Assembly (NCBI GenBank): GCA_024138025.1
Contig: JAMXBD010001214.1
Span: forward strand, 248,001 to 312,000
DNA: 64,000 nucleotides
Direction of reading: 5' to 3'
DNA from: Combretum micranthum
Taxonomy: Eukaryota > Streptophyta > Magnoliopsida > Myrtales > Combretaceae
Every line of letters starts with the position of its first letter. The stretch's first letter is position 1. This document shows positions 56,313-64,000 of this stretch, one piece after another. The notes beneath the pieces are model-generated. The model worked only from the letters and a program-made list of their open reading frames with translations. It made no database searches and was not told where the DNA came from. Position numbers and translations under genes: made by a program.

Positions 56313-57520
56313 CTCTTGACCACTGTAGTTCCATGCATGCCATCCTTGTTGCACCACAATATTCGACAAATCTATCTCATTAAAGGCTGCTCTCAAATAT
56401 TTTCCATATGCTCTTCCAGGATAAGCAGATCCTATCACTTGACCTCCATTGAAGATGAAACTGCTATCCTCCTCTTCACTTGCTCTCCCCTGAGCTGCTA
56501 TATGACCGGGGCCATTCAAAGCTGCTCTAGAGAAATTTAAAGTGCAATTCTGCATAAATATATACAACATTTTATCTAAGATTTGGATATATATACCCTT
56601 AAAAATATTTTTATCCCTATAAAATTTGTAATTATGATATCACACCAAACTAGTATTTCAATGTTGCCAAAATCGGCTTAGGGCTTAAACCTGAATATAA
56701 TAGATGGTGAAAGGTCAATGGATAAAATTGAGTTGAACTAAGATTTAATCATGGTTAAATCGTGACTGTCAACCTGGATTTAACAACATTGAAAATGACC
56801 TACCCGGTAGATGGATTGGTCTGCACCCTATATGAAATCAATTGCACCTTCAATGTAACATGAGTTAAAAAAAATGTGCCATCCCAAACCGTCTTGCACG
56901 CTGATAAGAAACAACTATAGAAAGGCAGCTTTATTTGTCTTAATTTGAATTGGTGGTGCCCAAAGCGTTGGCCTTCCATCAATTAAGTTATGTGTATTCT
57001 GTCGAAAGATCAAGCAACCTAGTTAGTTTAGTCCATTCTTTTTTAGAAGGATTTATCTTTAAAAATAGATAAATAAATAAAAATAAAGGTATTATTATAA
57101 TATATATACATATATGTTTTGTATTGTCGTATGTACTAACAGCGCCAATCCCATGGTCTTGCCTTCATCCCTTAAAGGGAGAATAATACACTATGGGTAT
57201 ATCTGATTTCATCAATTTGTTTAGTGTACGGAAACCGTGCTATGTAATTCCTTTTTTTTTTTTTTTTTTTTAAACCAATTACATATTTTCAATTTTCCAT
57301 ATGTAAAGGAGAATCAATCAATATCCATCCGCCATAAAAATAATGATTAAGCCCTAGGATCATTAAGGCATGCATAAATAATATACCTTGAAACCCATAT
57401 TTTGTGCTTTGAAGTTATCTGCTACAACTGCGAATGTACTATCTTGTTCAACATTGCCGCCAGCATCCCATTGAACTACATTATCCGATGGGCTCACTCC
57501 ATATAACAATATATTAATTA
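56313..57520 (-). pseudogene. Pectinesterase pseudogene, three exons recognised
   Basis: Exon A 57516-57389: SPSDNVVQWDAGGNVEQDST then FAVVADNFKAQNMGFK, donor GTATAT. Exon B about 57000-56804: the region around NKAAF, then CYIEGAIDFI, a TAG where an aromatic residue is expected, and GADQSIYR. The catalytic QDTL motif in front is damaged by a small deletion (reads QDG) and a TAG follows KAAFL. Exon C 56551-56317, between an acceptor TATGCAG and a donor GTAAGC: NCTLNFSRAALNGPGHIAAQ, GRASEEEDSSFIF, YPGRAYGKYLRAAFN, VVQQGWHAWNYSGQ. Both catalytic aspartates' surroundings in exon B are partly kept, but stops and the deletion rule out a working enzyme. The first and last exons are missing. A cell-wall pectin demethylating enzyme by family. 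Confidence 0.85.
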
Positions 57521-58409
57521 GACTTATCTATGATAACTTGTTCCCTTTATGGGAAAAAAAGCATTAATACTATAAAAATGTAATACATAAAATGTTAAAA
57601 CTTTTTTCATTCGATTTTTATACCACGAAAGCATTTATAAACTCTTTTATTGTATATGGGGAAAAACTGTAGATATTAATTTAAGTTTTATAGCACCGTG
57701 GTAACAACCAATTATAGATATTAATTACTTGTAAGTGAATGATGAGTCATTACTAATAGTAGTTGATTTGATTGTACTAGACCTCATCATGGGATGGGAT
57801 CCCATCGGTCTATACTATCTCTGGTGCAAACTAATATAATAAAGTTCAAACCAACATAACCTATGTAAAATCAAATTTTATGACGTTCATAATAGAGAGA
57901 CCATGTGACTTCTGAAAATTTGTTTCTCAAAATGATTATATAAAACCCTAATTTTATATGGCATATGGCATGATGGAAAAATAATATATAATTAAACCAA
58001 AACCTTTTGTGATCGATTCTATATAAGCATTTCAATTAATTAAAATGTAGAATAAGTATGATTCGATTCACCATTTATTAAAATCCTATTTTTATAAATT
58101 TTGATATATAGGGAAAACTAGGACAGATCTATATATATATATTATATATTTCTGATTGATATTTATGGACAGGAATGGGGTATGTTAACAATGGATATTA
58201 TACATGTACATGTTATAGTGAAGGATTAAAAAAAAAAAAAAAATAAAAAATAAATTATACCTAGAGAGAAATAGAAACTAACTAAAATAGCATAATACTC
58301 CTTGTTAGAAATGTAGCTTTTGGTGGGGTCTTAGTGCATGACAAGTGGAAAGCATGATGAATATGGTGTGTGATAAAAACAAAGTTCAAAGAGAATGATC
58401 GGAAGTACT
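57521..58409. other. AT-rich DNA, nothing recognised
   Basis: AT palindromes (58130-58150) and an A run (58227-58241) only. Confidence 0.4.
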
Positions 58410-58453
58410 AAGTCTATATATCCCTTAAATATAGATGGTAGAACTCTAATCAC

Positions 58454-58553
58454 AAAGGTGTCTTTTAGAGTAATAACTTGGAGTTCATCGAAACTCTAAA
58501 ATTAAGCATGTTTTGTGCAAAGCAATCCTAGGATAGGTGACCCCTCTAGGTAG
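58454..58553 (+). promoter_or_regulatory. 5S rRNA-like pol III promoter domain in LTR1
   Basis: CTCTAAAATTAAGCATG corresponds to the 5S A-box region and CTAGGATAGGTGACCCC to the intermediate element and C-box. Diverged, so not counted as a 5S gene. Confidence 0.7.
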
Positions 58554-58789
58554 TGATGGTCCTAAAAGGACAAACCATGTGGTGTGTGGCCAAAGCAAAC
58601 AATACCTCGGTGGGCAGAGTTTTGGGGCATTACAGGTAGTATCAGAGAAATTCATCAGCCGAAAGTGGAGAAATGTGTCCTTGTTGCCTGGTATGGTCAT
58701 GGACCTATGTAACGAAACTGACGAGGACGTCAATTCCATAAGTGGGGGAGTACATGATATCCCTCAAATATAGATGGTGAAACTCTAAT

Positions 58790-58888
58790 CACAGAGGTGC
58801 CTTTTGGTGTAATGGCTTAGAGTTTATTAGAACTCTAAAGTTAAATGTGTTCTGTGCAGAACAATCCTAAGATGGGTGACTCTTTAGG
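58790..58888 (+). promoter_or_regulatory. 5S rRNA-like pol III promoter domain in LTR2
   Basis: Matches the LTR1 domain: GAACTCTAAAGTTAAATGTG and CCTAAGATGGGTGACTC, the latter closer to genuine 5S at the C-box. Confidence 0.7.
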
Positions 58889-58978
58889 AAGCGCATGCAT
58901 TAAAAGGACAAAACCATGTAGTATGTAGTCAAAGTGGACAATATCTCGGTAGGCCGAGTTTCAAGGCGTTGCAAAGCC

Positions 58979-59829
58979 AAAAATAAATAAATAGATAAAT
59001 AATAGGACATTGGAAATATAATTTCTTTAGTAAGTTCCTTCACAAGTCTCTCCAAAGCCCTAAACATATTTCAAATGTACAAAAGTACAAAAGCTTGGAC
59101 TTGCAATTCTCAAAAGTGATAATATACTGTAAGTTCAACTTGATTGATATTGTAATTTTTAAAACTTTTATTGGTGTTGCATGTTATTTATTATTAAATT
59201 AATATGTGAATGAGAAGCTACATCGTATTGGAAAAGGAGTGTAATTGTTTTTATTGCTAGTATGGATTTCACATTTAAGGAATTCATTCTTGAAATTTGA
59301 ATGGAAATATATATATATATATATCTAATTTAAATATATGATTTTCGAATTAAAATATGTCCTTGAGTTGCATTACTATCATCACATATTAATAAAACAA
59401 AGGTGAACACAACACTTTAGTGGTCAATGTTCTAGTTTTTTTTTTTTTTTTTTTTGAAAATCAAGTGTACTAATATCATAAAATGTCGATAATGTAAAGA
59501 TGAACAAGACACTTTGATGTTGTACGTTGAAGAATAATTTTTGTAATATATATTTTAATTACATATTTAATTGTTTTCCAAAATAAAATATTCAAATATA
59601 TATTTTATCTACATTGATATAAATTGAATAATTTTGTAAGACTCGTAAAAAAAATTAATTAGCATATCTCACTTAATTATGTAGTTATTATCAAATGTGA
59701 ATAAGACAAATATGAATAAGACACTTTAACTTAACTAACATATCTCATTAAAGTGCATTTTTTTTTCATTCATTTACTTATATTTGAAAATTAAGCAATC
59801 GAATTATGTATTTGAGCATTCAAACAACC
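58979..59829. other. AT-rich DNA with simple repeats
   Basis: AT microsatellite at 59309-59323 and a T run at 59437-59454. No gene. Confidence 0.5.
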
Positions 59830-62450
59830 AACTGAGTTAGGTTATGATGAAAATTGTGCCTTATTGTAAAACAAGCTTTCTAGTGAGGAGTGTAGCCCTA
59901 TTTTGTTAAAGAAGCCATACATTATAATGGTGACAATGTGGTGAGAGGAGCTTGTAATAATTAATCTAGATATATTGTGTTGAAATGTGCCTTACAATAA
60001 AGAATTGAGTCTTTTTATGATGATAACGGTACTTGTGTGGAGAAAAGAATTTTATAATGAGTAATTGAGACATGCTTGGTGAATATGATACATGTAGGGT
60101 GAAATGAGAATAACAATAAGGGTTCAAGCCTATTATGTAAAAATGGTTAACAATGTGAAAAAATCGAGCCCTTTATTGGTGAAAGGGTTTGTATGATGAG
60201 GAATTGAGCCTTATGTAGGTGAAAATACAGGCTATATGATAAGTGCACCTTAGCATGAAGAATTGAGCTATGTTATGGAAAAATGAGCATTATGATATGG
60301 GGTTCCTCACTATTGTGGTAAGAGTTGTTTGGTGAAAGTGGCAATAAGCAGTAGAAATGAGCCTTCTTATGATGAAATTGGAGTACATGGTGAATCAAGC
60401 AACATAAAATAGAATTGAGGTATGTTGGTGTGAGAATAGATTTTATATGGTAAAGTAAGCTCTGTGCAAAGAATTTAAGCCCCATAATAATGAAATACAT
60501 ATTATGGCAAGGAAATGAGTAGTATTGCTGTAAATATAGTTTGCATACCAAAATGTGTTGTGCAACACTAAATTGAACTCCTAACGTGAAGAAAATAGCA
60601 TTTGTATGTTGGAATAGCCCTTGTACCAATGAAATGGAGCTTGTTATGTGAAATGAACTTTGCAATAAAGCATGTCTCCTAAAATGATGGAATTATAGTT
60701 TGTTTGGCGATATAAATTATACTATGGAATTGAGCCATATTTTGATTATATGAGAGATGACAAATTTAGCTCTCAAGTGTTAAAATTGCCTATAGAATGA
60801 TGAATTAATTGTGTTATGGTGAAATAGTCCTAATAATGATGAATGGAGCTTACTTGTGCGAAAATTATCCTTACAAAGAGGAATTCAAGCCCGGTGTCTT
60901 AAAACAGCCCTACAATGAGGATTTGTATGGTGAAACAGCCTTATAATGAGGATTTGTATGGTGAAACAGCCCTTAAAATGAGGAACCAAGCCATTGTGTC
61001 TTCAAGTGGCTTTTATAATAGGAATGCCTTAGTATGGTGAAATGGATCTTAGAAGGAGGAATCACCTCCTATAGTGGTGAAATGACCTTTGTAACAAGGA
61101 ATTGCCCACTATTGTGGAGAAATAAACCCAGAACAAGGAATTACCTCCTACTATATGGTGAAAATATTGTTGGAATGAGCAAATGATATTATGGTGAAAT
61201 GGCTTTCGAATAAGGAATTCCCAAGTACAGCAGTGAAATGACTAGTAGAACAAGGAATTCCTTTCTATTATGGAGAAATGACCCTTGAAATGAAGACTAC
61301 TCCTTAATGTGGTGAAATGGCCCTTGGAACGAAGAACTTTTCCTTACTGTGGTGAAATGGTCGATATAATAGGGAATCCCCCTTTATTGTGTGTGAAATG
61401 ACCCATGAAATGAGGAATTTTCTCCTATTATGATGAACTAGCCCCTCAAATGAGGAATACTCCCCTACTATGGTGAAATGCTCCATAGAAGAAGGAATTC
61501 TCGCCTTCTGTGGTGAAATGACCTCGAGAATGAGGATCCCCTCCTACTATAGTGAAAAAGACCCTTAAATGAGGTATTCCCATGGCCTAAACCAAGGAAT
61601 TCCTCCATTGTGCTGAAATGGCCTATAGAACGAGAAATTTTCTCCTAGTGCGATGAAATGGCCCTTGGAGGAAAGAATTCCCGCTTATTGTGGTGAAATG
61701 TCCCTAAAAATGTGGAAATCACCCTTAATGTAGTGAAATGGCTCATTGAATGAGGAATCAACCCATACTGTGGTGAAAAGGCCCCTAAAATGAAGATTTC
61801 TCCTACTGTAGTGAAAAGACCCGAGAAGGAATTCCCTCTACTATAGTGAAAATATACTTAAAACGAGGAATTCTCGCTTACTGTGGTGAAAAGCCCCTTG
61901 GAATGAGGATCCTCCTCTACTATAATAAAATGACCTCTGCAATGAGGAATTCCCCCCTATTGTGGTGATATACCCCTTACAATGAGGAATTCCCCTTACT
62001 GTGGTGAAAAGCTCCTTAGAATGAGGAATCACTCCTTCTACTATGGTGAAATGCCCAGTAGAGTAAGGAATTTCCTCCTACTATGGTAGGATGCCCTGTG
62101 GAATGAGAAATTTCCCCTAACTATAGTAAAATGGCCTTTAGAACAAGAAATTTCCTTTACTGTATTAAAATGGCTCCCGAAACGAGGAATTCTCCTTTAT
62201 CGCTACAAAATGTCCTCGAAACGAGGAATTCCCCTTACTATGGTAAAATGCCCCTTAAAGCGAGCAACCCCATATTGTGGTGAAATGGCCTAGAAAATGA
62301 TCAGTTACCCCCTATTGTGGTAAAATAATAATTGGAATGAGGAATTACCCCCCTTACTGTGGTTAAATGCCCCTTGGAATGAGCAATTATCCCATATTGT
62401 GGTGAAGTGGTCCATGAAATGAGCAGTTACTATCATGCCCCATGGTACCC
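59830..62450. repeat. 2.6-kb degenerate minisatellite, unit ~40 bp
   Basis: Repeats of the form TACTGTGGTGAAATGG then CCCTTGGAATGAGGAATTCC, roughly 60 copies. The core 61000-62420 is best conserved; copies at 59830-60900 are more diverged and use GAATTGAGCC in place of GAATTCC. Many units are 39 bp, so on the minus strand short frames show a 13-residue period (GNSSFQGAFHHSK, SSFQGAFHHSK). Frames at 61304, 61841 and 62305 come from this. No coding function can be claimed. Confidence 0.9.
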
Positions 62451-62825
62451 TAATAGTAGCAAACAAGCCATACTTAAATACTATCACTAGATTACCTTCA
62501 GTAAGTGATATGTTTGGCAAACAACAGGATCTTTTAGTTGCTTTGATAAGAAAGGATAAATACATGTAAGATATAAATTAGTAAATAAGTGTCATCACAA
62601 GTAACATGTATTATAAAGATATTACAAACCATATATTTGTCCTGAAAATCTTCAAATACATAACAGATAATCCATAAACTAACTAATCTATGCTAGTAAT
62701 AATAGGAAACAACATATCCCAATTTGACTCATAAGCTTCTAGATCCTAAGCTCTTACCGAGGCCATACTCCTGGATGTAACTAGCCCGGTCATAAAGTAA
62801 ACCTGAAATGTCTTTAGGAGTGTGA
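62451..62825. other. Unassigned DNA between minisatellite and dispersed repeat
   Basis: No gene or repeat recognised. Confidence 0.4.
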
Positions 62826-64000
62826 GAGAAACCATTGCTTAGTGAATAAGCAAACATATTACATATTAAAGGAGTTTGTTAATAGATCACACATAATGTA
62901 AGCACTAAAATATATGCTCAAATATAAGCTTAGATGATCTAGAATCCAAACAGGAAAAAGATTTACACCCTCTTTTTAGGGTTGAAGAACAATTACCTGA
63001 TGACTCACTTGCCTAAGCAAGACTAAGTTTACAGGAAAATCAACGATTTCTCATTTTAAGGTTATCACTTTTAGCTTAATGATGTTTTTAACTGACCATT
63101 TCCTGTATCAATCTTTAGAAGCTTCTTAAGTATTAATCATTTCAAAGCGATACTATGGGCGACGTTCTTCGTTGCCACTTAGTTCTTGTAGAATCGACGG
63201 AACAAAGATAACCTTGGATGAACTAACACTTTAGAAAAACCAAGCATTAATAGAGAACCGAAATACTAATATGTAGTAGGCTGTCACCCGTTTGTATATG
63301 CAATAATGCAGTACGTGCAATGCATGACCATGTTATTTAATAAGTCAACAATTCTTATTTAGTTTCAAGGTGGTCAAACATTACACATAATAATCATCAT
63401 ACCATAGTATTATTACTTTCGTTGTCATAGTTTAATAATCATATAATCAGATCACAACACATCTCAAACATAACACCATAATAATCATATTACTATCTTT
63501 GCATTACATATTCAACTAATTATAAGCACAAATAGTATAATATGACTGAGTTACTCATCTGCTCATATTGGATAGTCGTTATAATCAGCTGGAAAGTCCT
63601 CTATAGTATCAAAGTCACCTAAATGAATAAAAATAAGGTATGAATTATATAACTAAATTCCTATGAGTGTCTAAATGTCCCATATTGGTATTTGGTTTTG
63701 TTTCAATTACTATATTTGTCCTTTAATGGTCTTATGAAGATCAATTATTATTTAATATTTATTTTCATCTTGCTTATCTTAATCTTGCTTGATATTTATA
63801 TACATTTATCGGGTATTCAAAAATTTGTATTTATTAAGCTTATATTTTTATAGTTATTATTATATTTTAAGTTTTTGTATTTATTTATTTACTTAGTGAA
63901 ATCGGCTTTGATATATGTATATATAATATATGTTTGTTATTGTTATATATATATATTATGTTTGTGTAATATAGACTTCACACAGGAAAAACATGTGTGT
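62826..64000. repeat. Dispersed repeat family, copy 2, running off the window
   Basis: Diverged match, same orientation, to 18971-20900: GAATCCAAACAGG (62943), the segment with TACTATGGGCGACGTTC, ACTAATATGTAGTAGGCTGT (63265) and CATCTTGCTTATCTTAATCT (63763). Only one copy of the ~400-bp unit is present here. Confidence 0.65.

Larger units (their letters stand above)
58415..58973 (+). mobile_element. Cassandra-like TRIM retrotransposon with 5S rRNA-derived LTRs
   Basis: LTR1 58415-58634 (220 bp) and LTR2 58755-58973 (219 bp) in direct order, 120 bp apart. Flanks AAGTC (58410-58414) and AAGCC (58974-58978) look like a 5-bp target duplication with one change. The primer site at 58635-58647 (GGTAGTATCAGAG, a worn Met-tRNA type) follows LTR1. 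The purine tract AAGTGGGGGAG precedes LTR2. No coding region. Both LTRs contain a sequence close to plant 5S rRNA, as in the Cassandra family. Confidence 0.82.

Noticed and set aside
58447..58890. Functional 5S rRNA genes
   Set aside because: Both copies are too diverged, lie in LTR-like direct repeats with primer site and purine tract, and are not in a 5S tandem array.
59830..62450. CRISPR array
   Set aside because: Units are contiguous and degenerate with no unique spacers; the window is plant nuclear DNA.
61304..62565. Small minus-strand genes in the minisatellite
   Set aside because: They are short open frames produced by the repeat period.
1..64000. tRNA genes, riboswitches or bacterial-type operons
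   Set aside because: None seen; primer sites resemble tRNA ends only because retroelements pair with them.

Overview
The window reads as repeat-dominated intergenic DNA of a flowering plant, probably a eudicot. It is AT-rich and packed with nested LTR retrotransposons: one Ty1/copia of Sirevirus type and several Ty3/gypsy, including a Tat-type element. Small hAT- and CACTA-type DNA elements, a Cassandra-like TRIM, microsatellites and degenerate minisatellites fill much of the rest. I see no intact host gene. The only host-type coding remnants are broken pectinesterase exons, both on the minus strand, near 27.1 kb and 56.3-57.5 kb.

Layout, left half. 1-12.36 kb is a minus-strand Sirevirus-like copia element: LTR and primer site at the right end, then gag, protease, integrase, RT and RNase H, then an extra 3' ORF in the env-like position whose far end lies beyond base 1. 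That extra ORF is split by a very young minus-strand chromovirus (532-6269; 564-bp LTRs, 5-bp target duplication AAATC). 12.4-24.6 kb is mostly unassigned AT-rich DNA with small tandem arrays, a foldback and a ~400-bp tandem duplication of a dispersed repeat seen again at 62.8-64 kb. 24.67-25.77 kb is a GC-rich nest of DNA transposons inside one another, followed by a hAT-type MITE. 27.8-32.97 kb is an old, heavily mutated minus-strand gypsy element.

Layout, right half. 34.26-50.11 kb is a small deleted LTR element into whose right LTR a 14.5-kb Tat-type gypsy element inserted (35405-49934, duplication CTAAT). The Tat pol runs on the minus strand. Between pol and its 3' LTR it carries, on the opposite strand, an intron-containing plant mobile domain (PMD) gene, preceded by ~180-bp tandem repeats. 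A CACTA MITE sits in its protease. After 50.1 kb come AT-rich DNA, a ~75-bp array with palindromic arms, the pectinesterase pseudogene, the Cassandra-like TRIM with 5S rRNA-derived LTRs (58415-58973) and a 2.6-kb minisatellite of ~40-bp units.

The most interesting object is the Tat element with its captured antisense, spliced PMD gene: two convergent transcription units in one retrotransposon. A general caution applies. Many reading frames break by single-base indels in short homopolymers, even in an element whose LTRs differ by only two substitutions, so some breaks may be assembly errors rather than biology.
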